From Acetoanaerobium sticklandii (lineage in GTDB: Bacteria > Bacillota > Clostridia > Peptostreptococcales > Filifactoraceae): a stretch of DNA of 64,000 bases. The notes under the pieces are model-generated. The model was not told the DNA's origin. It searched no databases and saw only the letters and a list, made by a program, of their open reading frames with translations. Shown here piece by piece: positions 8,762 to 18,805 of the stretch (within the stretch, counting starts at the first letter, position 1; every line of letters begins with the position of its first letter). Made by a program: the position numbers and the translations under genes. The DNA is taken from contig NC_014614.1 of the NCBI RefSeq assembly GCF_000196455.1, positions 2,030,001 to 2,094,000 on the forward strand. The letters run 5' to 3'.

Positions 8762-10231
8762 TTGGAAAGAATATTAAATTTTGAACCAAAAAAAGTTTTC
8801 ACATATTTCGAGGATTTAACAAGAATACCAAGAGGTTCTGGAAACGAAAAAGAAGTTAGTGACTATCTTGTAGAGTTTGCAAAATCTAATAATTTAGAAT
8901 ATATTCAAGATGAATATATGAACGTAATAATAAAAAAACCAGCTACCCCTGGTTATGAATCTCTTCCTGCTGTTATACTTCAAGGCCATATGGATATGGT
9001 AAATGAAAAAAATAATGACAAAGTTCATGATTTTGATAAAGACCCTCTTACTTTAAAAATAGTTGGAGATGATATCTATGCAGATGAAACTACACTAGGA
9101 GCAGACAACGGAATAGCTGTTGCTATGGCTATGTCAATTTTAGCTTCATCAGATGTAGCACATCCAGCACTAGAAGCAGTTTTCACTGTAGAAGAGGAAA
9201 CAGGACTTGTTGGAGCTCTAAAATTAGATGGCTCAAAACTAGACGGAAAATATCTAATCAACATCGACTCTGAAGAAGAAGGAGAGCTTTTAGTAAGCTG
9301 TGCGGGTGGCTCAAGAATTAAATTAATTCTTCCAGTATCATATACTGATATAGATAGCAATAGAGTTGATTTAAAAGTATCTGTAAAAGGTCTATACGGC
9401 GGACATTCTGGCATGGACATAATTAAAGGCAGAGGCAATGCAAACAAGCTAGTCGGTAGAATTTTAGACGCTATGATAACTGAAGGCATTAACTTTGAAC
9501 TTTTCAATGTCAATGGCGGTTCTAAAATGAATGCTATCCCAAGAGAAGCAGATGCTGTAATTGCTGTGAATTCATCTGACAAAGCTAAAGTTGAAGCACT
9601 TATCTCAAAATGGAATGATATTCTAAAAAATGAATTAAGAGGCAAAGACGATAACGTTCAAGTAGTTGTTTCTGAAATCAAGCAAGATTCTACTAAGGTC
9701 TTTGATGAAAACTCAAAATTGACTGCAATTGCTACTCTTATGATGGTTCCAAATGGCATTATGAGTATGAGTCATGCTATCGAAAATCTTGTAGAGAGTT
9801 CAGTTAATCTAGGAGTTCTAACTACTACAGATTCTTCAGTGAGCTTTGAATGTGCTCCTAGAAGCTCAGTAGGTAGCTTAAAAGAAGCTATAAGAAATCA
9901 ATATAAAGCTTTAGCTTATTTAGTTGGCGCAGAGCTTGTAACTGATTCTGATTACCCTGAGTGGCAATACAATCCTGATTCAAAGCTTAGAACTCATTTT
10001 GAAAAGGTTTATAAGGATATGTACAACAAAGACAGCAAAGTAGTAGCTATTCACGCTGGAGTAGAATGTGGACTATTTAAGGAAAAGCTTCCTGAGCTAG
10101 ATATGATATCAATAGGACCAAATATGGCAGATGTTCATACTCCAAATGAGCATGTTAGTATCTCTTCAATCCAAAGAACATATAGCTATCTACTTGAAGT
10201 TTTAAAAAGATTTAATGAAATAGAAAGATAA
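8762..10231 (+). CDS. pepD: Aminoacyl-histidine dipeptidase (M20C peptidase PepD)
   Basis: This is a 489-residue cytosolic metallodipeptidase of family M20C that cleaves Xaa-His and other dipeptides. Metal-ligand motifs are visible in order: GHMDMV, DNGIAVAM after the conserved TTLGAD, the EEETGLVGA catalytic glutamate, the Asp of INIDSEEEGE, and the C-terminal HTPNEHVSI histidine. Start choice: an in-frame GTG nine bases upstream overlaps the Shine-Dalgarno GAGAGGTG, so the real start is the TTG that follows seven bases after that site. A strong terminator follows. It fits peptide-fermenting metabolism. Confidence 0.93.
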   Translation: MERILNFEPKKVFTYFEDLTRIPRGSGNEKEVSDYLVEFAKSNNLEYIQDEYMNVIIKKPATPGYESLPAVILQGHMDMVNEKNNDKVHDFDKDPLTLKIVGDDIYADETTLGADNGIAVAMAMSILASSDVAHPALEAVFTVEEETGLVGALKLDGSKLDGKYLINIDSEEEGELLVSCAGGSRIKLILPVSYTDIDSNRVDLKVSVKGLYGGHSGMDIIKGRGNANKLVGRILDAMITEGINFELFNVNGGSKMNAIPREADAVIAVNSSDKAKVEALISKWNDILKNELRGKDDNVQVVVSEIKQDSTKVFDENSKLTAIATLMMVPNGIMSMSHAIENLVESSVNLGVLTTTDSSVSFECAPRSSVGSLKEAIRNQYKALAYLVGAELVTDSDYPEWQYNPDSKLRTHFEKVYKDMYNKDSKVVAIHAGVECGLFKEKLPELDMISIGPNMADVHTPNEHVSISSIQRTYSYLLEVLKRFNEIER

Positions 10232-10242
10232 AAAAATAAAGT

Positions 10243-10271
10243 GACCCCTAGATGAATTTCATCTAGGGGTC
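10243..10271. terminator. Bidirectional terminator between pepD and PFOR
   Basis: A perfect 14-bp stem (GACCCCTAGATGAA with its complement) surrounds a one-base centre. A/T runs lie on the minus-strand side, so it can serve both converging genes, most strongly the minus-strand PFOR transcript. Confidence 0.85.
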
Positions 10272-10351
10272 TTAGTTTGTGATGTATTTTCTGGGTCTAT
10301 ATTTTCAGGTCATTTTATAGTATTCCGATTTTTACTAATCAGAATTAAATT

Positions 10352-13300
10352 CTAGTATTGCATTTCAGCCATTCTTTTGTATCCAAGATATCTTTCTTTT
10401 GCTTCTTCTTCTGCTTTATCAAATAACTCTTCAGCTATTTCAGGGAAAGTAGATTTTAAAGAAGTATAACGAACTTGTTTGTCAAGGAACTCTCTAAAGC
10501 TTGCAGTTGGCTCTTTTGAATCAAGAGTAAACGGATTCTTTCCTTGCTCTTTAAGCTCTGGATTGAATCTGTATAAATGCCAGTATCCAGCATCTACTGC
10601 TTGTTTAGTATTTTCTTGAGTTCTTCCCATACCTTCTTTTAATCCATGGTTAATACATGGAGCATAAGCTATGATTAGAGATGGTCCATCGTATTTCTCA
10701 GCTTCTAAAAGAGCTTTCATAAGCTGATTTTTATCAGAACCCATACCAACTTGAGCTACATATACATAACCATAAGTTGCAGCTATCATACCAAGGTCTT
10801 TCTTCTTAACTTTTTTACCAGAAGCAGCAAATTTAGCAACTGCAGCAGTAGGTGTAGCCTTAGAAGACTGTCCACCAGTATTTGAGTAAACCTCTGTATC
10901 CATTACAAGAACATTTACATTTTCTCCTGATGCAAGAACGTGATCTAATCCACCGTATCCGATATCATAAGCCCAACCGTCTCCACCGAATATCCATACT
11001 GATTTTTTCACTAGGAAGTCAGCTTTTTCTTGGATTTCATCTCCAAGTTTCTTAGCTTCTCCAGTTAAAGTAAGAATAGCTTCTTTAACTTTTAATGTAG
11101 CTTCTTTACTAGCATCTGCATCTTCCATAGAAGAAATCCACTCTTCGAAAGCAGCTTTAGCTTCAGCAGGAATATCCATTTCTACTAGCTCAGTCATTAT
11201 ATTTCTAAGTCTTTCTCTCATTGTTTTAACAGCTATTGCCATACCGTATCCATACTCAGCATTATCTTCAAATAATGAGTTAGCCCAAGCAGGTCCTTTG
11301 CCTTGTGCATTCTTAGTATATGGTGTAGATGGAGCTGATCCACCCCAGATTGAAGAACAACCTGTAGCATTTGCAATTATCATTCTATCTCCAAATAATT
11401 GAGTAACTAACTTAGCATATGGAGTTTCTCCACAACCAGCACAAGCTCCTGAGAACTCAAGAAGTGGTTGAGCAAACTGGCTACCTTTGATTGAGTTTTT
11501 AGCCATTAAGTTCTCTTTATAAGAAACACTTGAATGAGCATAATCAAATTTTCTTATTTGTGATGTTTGAGTTTCTATAGGCTTCATAAGAAGAGCCTTT
11601 TCACCTTTTTTACCTGGACAGATATCTGCACAGTTTCCACAACCAGTACAATCAAGTGGAGTAACCTGAATTCTGTATCCTAGTCCTTCAAAGCCTTTAC
11701 CCATTGCTGGAAGTGTTTCGAAGCCTTCAGGTGCACCCGCTTTTTCTTTGTCATCTACTAAGAAAGGTCTAATAGCAGCATGAGGACATACGAATGAACA
11801 CTGGTTACATTGGATACAGTTTTCTGCTTGCCACTCTGGAACATTAACAGCTATACCACGTTTTTCGAAAGCTGCTGATCCATGAGGCATATGTCCATCT
11901 TCAGCTCCAACAAATGCTGATACTGGAAGATCATCTCCAGCTTGTGCATTAACTGGTCTAAGGATGTTCTTGATGAAATCTGGCTCATCTTCGTTTTTAG
12001 CTATAATAGAATCTGCCGCAACACTAGCCCAAGCAGCAGGTACTTCTACCATGTGAAGAGCATCCGCTCCTTTGCCAACTGCTAAGAAGTTCATATCAAG
12101 AATTTTTTGTCCTTTTTTACCATAGTCTTTAACTATTGAATCTTTAAGGTATTTTTCAGCATCAGCCATAGGAATAACATCCGCAAGCTTAAAGAATGCT
12201 GATTGCATAATCATATTTATTCTATTTCCAAGTCCAATCTCAGCAGCTATATCAGTAGCATTGATTGTGTAGAACTTAATTTCGTTTTCAGCTATATATT
12301 TTTTCATTGATGATGGAAGATTCTCTTCTAGTTCAGCATCTGACCATTTGCAGTTAAGTACAAATGTTCCACCTTTTTTAAGTCCTCTTAGAAGCTCATA
12401 TTGAGTAACATAAGCTTGATTATGACAGGCAACAAAGTCAGCTTCATCAATAAGGTAAGTTGATCTTATTGGTGTTTTACCAAATCTTAAGTGAGAGATT
12501 GTAACTCCACCAGATTTTTTAGAGTCATATGAGAAATATCCTTGAGCATACATATCAGTATGGTCTCCGATAATCTTAATTGCAGACTTGTTAGCTCCTA
12601 CTGTTCCATCTGAACCAAGGCCCCAGAACTTACATCTTACAGTTCCTTCTGGTGCAATTCTTAGTGCTTCACCTGCTGGAAGTGATAAGTTAGTAACATC
12701 ATCTTCTATAGAAATAGTGAAGTTATTCTTTGGTGCATCAGCTTTAAGGTTATTAAATACTGCTAGAAGGTGAGTTGGAGTAGTATCTTTTGATCCAAGT
12801 CCATATCTTCCGCCTACGATAACTGGAGCATTTTCTTTTCCGTAGAATAAGTTTCTAACGTCAAGATATAGTGGTTCTCCCATTGCTCCTGGCTCTTTTG
12901 TACGATCAAGAACAGCAATTTTCTTAACTGTAGCTGGTAGTACATCAAAGAAGTATTTCTCAACAAATGGTCTGTAAAGACGAACTTTAATTAAACCAAC
13001 TTTTTCGCCTTTTGCCATTAAAGCATCTATAGTTTCTTCTAAAGCTTCAGTAACAGAGCCCATAGCTATAACTATATTTTCTGCATCTGGTGCTCCATAG
13101 TAATTAAATGGTTTGTATTCTCTTCCAGTGATTTTAGAAATTTCTTTCATATAATCATAAACTATGCCAGGAACTTCATCATAGAATTTATTAGATGCTT
13201 CTCTAGCTTGGAAGAATATATCTGGGTTTTGAGCAGTTCCTTTTGTGTATGGGTGCTCAGGATTTAAAGCTCTTTTTCTAAATTCAGCTACAGCATCTTT

Positions 13301-13888
13301 ATCAACTAATCTATCAAATTCTGCATAATCGATTAGCTCAACTTTTTGAACTTCATGAGAAGTTCTGAATCCATCAAAGAAATGTACAAAAGGCACTCTT
13401 GATTTGATAGCGCTAAGGTGAGCAATTCCACCCAAATCAACGACTTCCTGAACTGAACCAGATGCTAAGAATGCAAATCCAGTTTGTCTAGCTGCCATAA
13501 CGTCTGAATGATCTCCAAATATTGAAAGCGCATGGCTTGCTACTGCTCTAGCAGTTACATGAAGTACTCCTGGAAGTAATTCACCAGCGATTTTGTACAT
13601 ATTAGGAATCATTAATAGTAATCCTTGAGAAGCTGTGTATGTAGTTGTTAATGCTCCAGCTGATAATGAACCGTGTACAGCTCCTGCTGCTCCACCTTCA
13701 GATTGTAGCTCAACTACCTTAACCTCTTGTCCAAAGATATTTTTTTGACCATTAGCTGCCCACTCATCAGTAAGTTCTGCCATTGGAGATGATGGAGTAA
13801 TAGGATAGATAGCCGCAACTTCAGTAAATGCATAAGATACATAAGCAGCAGCGGTGTTTCCATCCATGGTTTTCATAATTTTAGCCAT
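10352..13888 (-). CDS. nifJ: Pyruvate:ferredoxin (flavodoxin) oxidoreductase
   Basis: This full-length 1178-residue homodimeric PFOR oxidatively decarboxylates pyruvate to acetyl-CoA and CO2 and reduces ferredoxin. The N-terminal domains begin with the expected AAAYVSYAFTEVAAIYPITPSSPMAE. Two 4Fe-4S clusters are held by CIQCNQCSFVCP and CTGCGNCADICP. A further 4Fe-4S ligand set begins at GACAGCGETPY, and the thiamine diphosphate domain contains GGDGWAYDIGYGGLDH and the Mg-binding DTEVYSNTGGQ. This enzyme is central to clostridial fermentation. AAGGAGG precedes the ATG, and an unusual inverted repeat lies upstream. Confidence 0.98.
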   Translation of the reverse strand: MAKIMKTMDGNTAAAYVSYAFTEVAAIYPITPSSPMAELTDEWAANGQKNIFGQEVKVVELQSEGGAAGAVHGSLSAGALTTTYTASQGLLLMIPNMYKIAGELLPGVLHVTARAVASHALSIFGDHSDVMAARQTGFAFLASGSVQEVVDLGGIAHLSAIKSRVPFVHFFDGFRTSHEVQKVELIDYAEFDRLVDKDAVAEFRKRALNPEHPYTKGTAQNPDIFFQAREASNKFYDEVPGIVYDYMKEISKITGREYKPFNYYGAPDAENIVIAMGSVTEALEETIDALMAKGEKVGLIKVRLYRPFVEKYFFDVLPATVKKIAVLDRTKEPGAMGEPLYLDVRNLFYGKENAPVIVGGRYGLGSKDTTPTHLLAVFNNLKADAPKNNFTISIEDDVTNLSLPAGEALRIAPEGTVRCKFWGLGSDGTVGANKSAIKIIGDHTDMYAQGYFSYDSKKSGGVTISHLRFGKTPIRSTYLIDEADFVACHNQAYVTQYELLRGLKKGGTFVLNCKWSDAELEENLPSSMKKYIAENEIKFYTINATDIAAEIGLGNRINMIMQSAFFKLADVIPMADAEKYLKDSIVKDYGKKGQKILDMNFLAVGKGADALHMVEVPAAWASVAADSIIAKNEDEPDFIKNILRPVNAQAGDDLPVSAFVGAEDGHMPHGSAAFEKRGIAVNVPEWQAENCIQCNQCSFVCPHAAIRPFLVDDKEKAGAPEGFETLPAMGKGFEGLGYRIQVTPLDCTGCGNCADICPGKKGEKALLMKPIETQTSQIRKFDYAHSSVSYKENLMAKNSIKGSQFAQPLLEFSGACAGCGETPYAKLVTQLFGDRMIIANATGCSSIWGGSAPSTPYTKNAQGKGPAWANSLFEDNAEYGYGMAIAVKTMRERLRNIMTELVEMDIPAEAKAAFEEWISSMEDADASKEATLKVKEAILTLTGEAKKLGDEIQEKADFLVKKSVWIFGGDGWAYDIGYGGLDHVLASGENVNVLVMDTEVYSNTGGQSSKATPTAAVAKFAASGKKVKKKDLGMIAATYGYVYVAQVGMGSDKNQLMKALLEAEKYDGPSLIIAYAPCINHGLKEGMGRTQENTKQAVDAGYWHLYRFNPELKEQGKNPFTLDSKEPTASFREFLDKQVRYTSLKSTFPEIAEELFDKAEEEAKERYLGYKRMAEMQY

Positions 13889-13940
13889 TGATTTGTTCCT
13901 CCTTGTTATTTGAAATTTGAGTAATTAGTTAAAAACTCTT

Positions 13941-13984
13941 AAGTACAATGTATACATAAAAACCTAGTACATATATTTGTACTT
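13941..13984. repeat. GTAC-rich inverted repeat upstream of PFOR
   Basis: AAGTACAA and TTGTACTT form perfect eight-base arms 28 bases apart, and the interval holds a TGTATACA palindrome and another GTAC. The element lies 53-96 bases before the PFOR start, so it could be an operator or leader hairpin. No known regulator motif was recognised. Confidence 0.4.
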
Positions 13985-14013
13985 TAGATAAATAAGAAAT
14001 TGAAAATATATAT

Positions 14014-14032
14014 AAAACGATAAAATCGTTTT
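14014..14032 (-). terminator. Weak terminator hairpin after deoC
   Basis: AAAACGAT pairs with ATCGTTTT around a three-base loop, followed by a T-rich but interrupted tract. It lies directly after the deoC stop. Confidence 0.5.
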
Positions 14033-14039
14033 AAACAAA

Positions 14040-14711
14040 TTAATAGCCTGAAGACTGAGATTTTGAAGCTGTCACAATAGCTATAGAAGCACTTGCTCCT
14101 ATCCTAGTTGCTCCGCTTTCAATCATAGTAACTGCATCCTCATAGGTTCTTACACCTCCAGATGCTTTTACTCCCATTTCAGTACCAACAGTTTTTCTCA
14201 TAAGTGCAATATCTTCTTTTGTTGCTCCACCAGTAGAAAAACCAGTAGATGTCTTTACAAAATCAGCTCCTGCATCTTTAGCTAGTTTGCATGCTCTTTC
14301 TTTTTCTTCATCTGTTAAAAGACAAGTTTCAATAATAACCTTAACTAGAGCTTTTTTGTCAGCCGCATTAACCACAGCCTTTATATCCTCAAGCACTTCA
14401 TCATTTTTTTTATCTTTTAATTTAGAGATATTAATCACCATATCTACTTCTGCTGCTCCCTTTTGAATAGCATCCTTTGTTTCGAAAGCTTTTGTTTCTG
14501 GAGTACTTGCTCCTAAAGGAAATCCTATAACTGTACATACAGCTACATTGCTTTCACTTAGCTCTTTTGTCGCTAGCTCCACAAATCCAGGATTTATGCA
14601 CACTGAAAAAAAGTCATACTCTTTGGCTTCATTGCAAAGCTTAATAACTTCATTTTCCGTTGCATCAGCTTTTAAAAGTGTGTGATCGATATATCTAGAA
14701 AGATTTTTCAT
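14040..14711 (-). CDS. deoC: Deoxyribose-phosphate aldolase
   Basis: This 223-residue class I aldolase cleaves 2-deoxyribose-5-phosphate to glyceraldehyde-3-phosphate and acetaldehyde. Diagnostic segments are the opening YIDHTLLKADAT, VCTVIGFPLGASTPETK, EVDMVINI and the Schiff-base lysine in DFVKTSTGF, followed by GVKASGGVRT. It sits 18 bases after pduL in the same operon. This links deoxyribose breakdown, which yields acetaldehyde, to an acyl-CoA/acyl-phosphate enzyme, although no aldehyde dehydrogenase is next to them. Confidence 0.96.
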   Translation of the reverse strand: MKNLSRYIDHTLLKADATENEVIKLCNEAKEYDFFSVCINPGFVELATKELSESNVAVCTVIGFPLGASTPETKAFETKDAIQKGAAEVDMVINISKLKDKKNDEVLEDIKAVVNAADKKALVKVIIETCLLTDEEKERACKLAKDAGADFVKTSTGFSTGGATKEDIALMRKTVGTEMGVKASGGVRTYEDAVTMIESGATRIGASASIAIVTASKSQSSGY

Positions 14712-14729
14712 TTATGTTTTGCCTCCAAA

Positions 14730-15302
14730 TTATCCAATCTTAATAAGTTCTACTAAATCTCCATTTGCTACTCCTGCGGCATTTCCTTCTTCAAGGTCAA
14801 CGTGCATTTCAAGTGCGTAGCTTGGGTTTGCTCTTACAAGTACGTTCTTGAATACAACTGCTCTTTCGCCACCAGTTTCAACATCTACAATATCCATATC
14901 CTTTACGCCGAATTTTTCAGCATCTTCCATATTCATATGTATATGTCTAGAAGCAACGATTATTCCTTTTTCTAACTCAACTTCTCCAGCTGGTCCCACA
15001 AGCTTTGCACCAGGGCTGTTATCTATATCTCCAGAATCTCTGACAGGAGCTTTTACTCCAAGTGCTCTAGCATCAGCAAGTGATACCTCTACTTGAGTTT
15101 GCTTTCTAGCTGGTCCAAGTACCCTAACTCCTTTTAGAGTTCCTTTTGGTCCTACTAAATCAACTTTTTCCTCACAAGCATATTGTCCTGGCTGAGATAA
15201 ATCTTTAGATGGAGTAAGTTCATAACCTTTTCCAAATAGAATTTCTATATGCTCTTGACTTAAATGAAGATGTCTATTAGATAGTGCTATTGGTAATTTC
15301 AT
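14730..15302 (-). CDS. pduL: Phosphate propanoyltransferase/phosphotransacetylase PduL
   Basis: This 190-residue PduL-type phosphotransacylase is unrelated to Pta. It interconverts acyl-CoA plus phosphate with acyl-phosphate plus CoA. Two repeated beta-barrel halves carry the metal-binding signatures NRHLHLS near the N-terminus and ASRHIHMN near residue 123, plus a later H in the LEMHVDLEE segment. The start is ATG directly after an in-frame TTG; AGGAGGG lies at the right distance for the ATG. There is no microcompartment targeting extension and no shell genes nearby, so this is probably the cytosolic acetate-forming version. Confidence 0.93.
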   Translation of the reverse strand: MKLPIALSNRHLHLSQEHIEILFGKGYELTPSKDLSQPGQYACEEKVDLVGPKGTLKGVRVLGPARKQTQVEVSLADARALGVKAPVRDSGDIDNSPGAKLVGPAGEVELEKGIIVASRHIHMNMEDAEKFGVKDMDIVDVETGGERAVVFKNVLVRANPSYALEMHVDLEEGNAAGVANGDLVELIKIG

Positions 15303-15348
15303 CAAATGCCCTCCTATAATATATAATAAGAATAAACCTATCAGCTTA

Positions 15349-15378
15349 ATTATACTGTATATGGTTATAGTAAATCAA
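15349..15378 (-). promoter_or_regulatory. Promoter of the pduL-deoC operon
   Basis: On the minus strand TTGATT is followed after 18 bases by a perfect TATAAT, 47 bases upstream of the pduL start. Confidence 0.6.
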
Positions 15379-15430
15379 ATCTTATTTATTTTATTTTGCT
15401 ACATATTAGAATTATCAATAAAATAATTTT

Positions 15431-16021
15431 TTAACACATTGATACTTTCATATTTTTGACAAGTTGCTCAATTTCATTTTCAAAATTTTTTAAGAAATCT
15501 TCTCTATCCCAAACTGGAGAATTGTCAATATCAGAAATTTGAAGATGATTTAAAAGCTTCGTATTTATGCATCTAAAATAAAACTCCATGATTGCTTTAT
15601 TCCCTATAAACTGAGTTTCATAGGGTTTTGCCCCTCCAAGAGACACAAGCAAGCCAAATCTTTTTTTGTACCTGTCTATAGACGGCTCATTAAGAATATA
15701 TTTACTTGCATAAAAAGCCTGAGTTCTGTCTACAAAAGCTTTTAATTTTGCTGGTACTCCATCAAAAAAAACCGGAGATAATACTATAGTCCCACAAGAT
15801 TTGTTAATTTTTTCATAAAGCGGCGTCATGTCATCCTTCATAAAACACTTTCCTGTTTTATCACAGTATCCGCAAGCAATGCAAGGCTCAAAATCCAAAG
15901 TCCTAAGGTTAATATATGTAGGCTGTATGCCATGTCTATTTAAAATTTTAAGCGCTTCATCAGCTAAATATGAAGTGTTTCCTGATTTTCTAGGGCTTGC
16001 ATTTATTATAATGATATCCAT
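15431..16021 (-). CDS. Iron-sulfur flavoprotein / flavodoxin-family NAD(P)H oxidoreductase
   Basis: This ~196-residue protein has a flavodoxin-like fold. The FMN phosphate loop NASPRKSGNTSYL lies at the N-terminus. The cluster CIACGYCDKTGKC (about residues 49-61) is the compact cysteine motif of iron-sulfur flavoproteins. LSPVFFDGVPAKLKAFVDR is the usual second flavin loop. The ATG reading MDIIIINAS is preferred to an upstream GTG that abuts the ribosome site. It starts one base after the stop of the SpoIIE-type phosphatase gene, so the two are cotranscribed. The electron partner is unknown. Confidence 0.85.
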   Translation of the reverse strand: MDIIIINASPRKSGNTSYLADEALKILNRHGIQPTYINLRTLDFEPCIACGYCDKTGKCFMKDDMTPLYEKINKSCGTIVLSPVFFDGVPAKLKAFVDRTQAFYASKYILNEPSIDRYKKRFGLLVSLGGAKPYETQFIGNKAIMEFYFRCINTKLLNHLQISDIDNSPVWDREDFLKNFENEIEQLVKNMKVSMC

Positions 16022-16022
16022 A

Positions 16023-17819
16023 TTAATCACACTCTTTCATCTCACGCTTTACAATAACTAGCATAACATCGTCTTCCATATATTGAGTTCCTGTAAACCT
16101 ATGCATTTCATCAGAAATCATATCGCATATTTCTTCACCTGTTTTATCCGAATTAGTAATTAAAAACTCAGCTAATCCTTCTGTTCCATACTCTAATTCA
16201 TCAATATTTCCGGCCTCTATTATTCCATCAGTATAAAGTGCTATCATCTCTACATCCGAGATGTCATATGTATGCTGTTCATACTCAGCATCTTCCATAA
16301 CCCCTAAAGGTATTCCTTCGTCTGTCTGCATAGCTGAATATTTCAAGTTTCCTGCTTCATCTCTAAAAAATGACAGTGGAAACAAATGTCCAGCATTTGA
16401 AGATATTGCTATGTTCTTATCAAAATCTAGATACATTATTCTAGCTGTGATAAATAAATTAAGTGCATCTAAATCATTGTACAATATACGGTTCATTCTA
16501 TTTAATAGATTGCTCGGAGTTAGCTCCTCTGACAATAATGTTTTAAGTACACCCTTCATCATAGCAACAAAATAGTTCGATAAGATGCCATGACCCATAA
16601 CATCTGCAATAAATACTATTGCTCTGCTATCATCCATTCTAACCAATTTACAAAAATCTCCTCCAATTTGTCTAGAGGGACTGTAATAGTAATCAATAGC
16701 TACACATCCATCTAATCTCATGTGCTTATCACTCATTATAAGATCTTGTTGCTTGCCTACAATCTCTAAGTCTCTTTCCATAAGCTTATTGTCAAAAATT
16801 CTTCTACTATTGATGTACATAATTAATGATAAAACAATTTGTGAAGCATAAATTGCCAGAATTTTTAGGTCGTCATTGTAGTACTTTTTACTATTAATGG
16901 CAATTAAATGTCCAATTACATCATTTTCTTTTTTTAGAGGTTCAAAAATCAGTGACGTTATTCCCATGTCTACTATATGCTTTGGTAAATCTTTTTTGCT
17001 GAACAGCTTAACATCTCTTTGTTTATTCTCTTCTTTAAAAACAAATTCAACTATATGAGAAAAATCCTCAATTTTTCCAAACTTCGCCATGGTGTTGACT
17101 CTTATGTCATGATCTTCTACCACAATAAGAGAAGCTTCACTATTAGTAAGCTTACATACTTGCTCACTTATCATTGTAAAGAACGAATCTATTCCTTTGT
17201 TTTTATAAAGCTCATCAGTTGCTTTCGCTATTGAAGCTATAGCTTCTCTAAGCTTCTTTACAATTCTATCTATGTCTCCGTTATAACGTGTGATTTCCAT
17301 TGAAAGTCCAAGTAAAAGCGCTACAGAATCAATAAAATCTACATCTGTTGATGAGAGCTCTTCACCCTCTTCTAAAAAGCAAGTCATAAAGCCTACAACT
17401 GAGTTGCTTGATATAAGAGGAAATACAGCTCTTCCTATATAACCTTCTTTATTCGCAATCTCAAGCTCTCCAGAGGCTCTTGGATCATCACTTAACCTTT
17501 TAATATAAATAGGTTTTTTTGCTTCTATTGCTTCTTTAATATATGGTGGATATATATCTATATGTATTTTAGGTCCTTGAGGCGTTTGGTCTTTTTCAAA
17601 CAGTTTTGGTATGTAATCCAAAGTATCTTTGCATACTAAATATGCATATTTATATTCGTACCTGTCGAATATATTTACGCAAGCTTTCTTTGGAGATATA
17701 ACGTTTAGCATCTTATCTACAACTTTATCCTTGATACTATAAAAGCTTTTGGAAGATGTAACTAACTGCGAAATTTCTACTATGGTATTTAATTTTATAC
17801 TTAAGTCATTTTCCCCCAA
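16023..17819 (-). CDS. GAF-domain SpoIIE/RsbU-type protein phosphatase
   Basis: This ~598-residue PP2C-like phosphatase has two GAF-type sensory regions (about residues 20-180 and 200-340). A coiled linker ending in QQDLIMSDKHM follows, then the SpoIIE catalytic domain (about 370-595) with YYYSPSRQIGGDFCK and DVMGHGILSNYF metal-binding aspartates and a late IALYTDGIIEAGN. Such proteins dephosphorylate anti-anti-sigma factors, though no partner-switch genes are adjacent. Start: AGGAGGAG lies inside the longer frame, so translation most likely begins at the TTG seven bases later rather than the upstream ATG at 17846. Confidence 0.85.
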   Translation of the reverse strand: MGENDLSIKLNTIVEISQLVTSSKSFYSIKDKVVDKMLNVISPKKACVNIFDRYEYKYAYLVCKDTLDYIPKLFEKDQTPQGPKIHIDIYPPYIKEAIEAKKPIYIKRLSDDPRASGELEIANKEGYIGRAVFPLISSNSVVGFMTCFLEEGEELSSTDVDFIDSVALLLGLSMEITRYNGDIDRIVKKLREAIASIAKATDELYKNKGIDSFFTMISEQVCKLTNSEASLIVVEDHDIRVNTMAKFGKIEDFSHIVEFVFKEENKQRDVKLFSKKDLPKHIVDMGITSLIFEPLKKENDVIGHLIAINSKKYYNDDLKILAIYASQIVLSLIMYINSRRIFDNKLMERDLEIVGKQQDLIMSDKHMRLDGCVAIDYYYSPSRQIGGDFCKLVRMDDSRAIVFIADVMGHGILSNYFVAMMKGVLKTLLSEELTPSNLLNRMNRILYNDLDALNLFITARIMYLDFDKNIAISSNAGHLFPLSFFRDEAGNLKYSAMQTDEGIPLGVMEDAEYEQHTYDISDVEMIALYTDGIIEAGNIDELEYGTEGLAEFLITNSDKTGEEICDMISDEMHRFTGTQYMEDDVMLVIVKREMKECD

Positions 17820-17870
17820 AATCTCTCCTCCTATCAGTTCAGACATGGTAGCTCGAATTAAAATTGTCTC

Positions 17871-18503
17871 TTAGTCAACGCTTCTCCAGTATAATTTTGA
17901 CACCACTAAATAAAATATTATGCTTAGTGCTGAAAAAATTAACCCTATATAAACAGTAAAACTCATAAAAAATCTTTCAGGCATTAAGTTTATAATGATA
18001 CTCTCTGAAGGATATAAAATCCAGTAATCATTATTAAAAAATATATGATGAAACTTTACAAATGAAGCGCTAAAATTCTTGCTTATAATTGTTGCCACGA
18101 CAACAATCATTCCTATTACGCCTATATAACTAATTCGATATTTTTTTACAAAATCCTCTTCTCTAGATAATCTTGAAACGAGATAAGCGATTATAATAAT
18201 ATTAATAAGCCTAACAATTTTTCCAAGGTCAAAGAGGAATTTTACATCTATCATATGTACATGTTCTCTATCTTTAAAAAACCCTCTTTGATTCATATCA
18301 TCTATCATGTCAGATAAATACAGTATAATATCGTCAGTAACCTGAGCTACTGGATAATCCTTCACATAAGCTACATCATATACTTTATTTGATTTATACT
18401 GACCTTCATATAGAGGTTTGAGCACGGATACTATCTCTATAGATGTAAATAAAAGTACAAAAATGATAGATAAAACTAAAATAATATAGTTTAATGTCTT
18501 CAT
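17871..18503 (-). CDS. TIGR01906/DUF1461 family integral membrane protein
   Basis: This 210-residue membrane protein has four helices: about residues 5-22, 92-112, 125-145 and 178-200. The FHHIFFNNDYWILYPSESIIINLMPERFF segment is the hallmark of the DUF1461 family, which has no established function. The region between helices 1 and 2 is predicted extracytoplasmic and is rich in charged residues. It is upstream of the phosphatase gene in the same direction, with a 51-base gap. Confidence 0.8.
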   Translation of the reverse strand: MKTLNYIILVLSIIFVLLFTSIEIVSVLKPLYEGQYKSNKVYDVAYVKDYPVAQVTDDIILYLSDMIDDMNQRGFFKDREHVHMIDVKFLFDLGKIVRLINIIIIAYLVSRLSREEDFVKKYRISYIGVIGMIVVVATIISKNFSASFVKFHHIFFNNDYWILYPSESIIINLMPERFFMSFTVYIGLIFSALSIIFYLVVSKLYWRSVD

Positions 18504-18805
18504 GAATATCTCTTTTCATTATTTATAAAATTTTTCTATAATTCTAATTAAAAAATAAAAACTCTTTCCAATAAATGAAAACTCGCTAATGTTCACAAGA
18601 AATCTTGCTGTATTCACAATAAAAAATATTATTTTTCAATTAAATCTCAAATCTTCAACAAGTTTTAAATTTTTATATATATCTAAAGTTTTTTGTTTAT
18701 TAATTGTTAGCTAACTCTATTTTATACCAATTGTTTAATTGTAACAATTATTGTTTTATTATTATTAAAATAATTTAAATTTATATCTATTCTAGAAAAA
18801 TTTTA
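18504..18805. other. AT-rich intergenic region between hpt and the DUF1461 gene
   Basis: No gene, RNA or strong terminator is seen in these ~300 bases. The one notable element is an inverted repeat, AATTGTT, seven bases, AACAATT (18729-18749), next to a minus-strand TATAAAAT that could be the -10 box of the DUF1461 transcript. Confidence 0.4.
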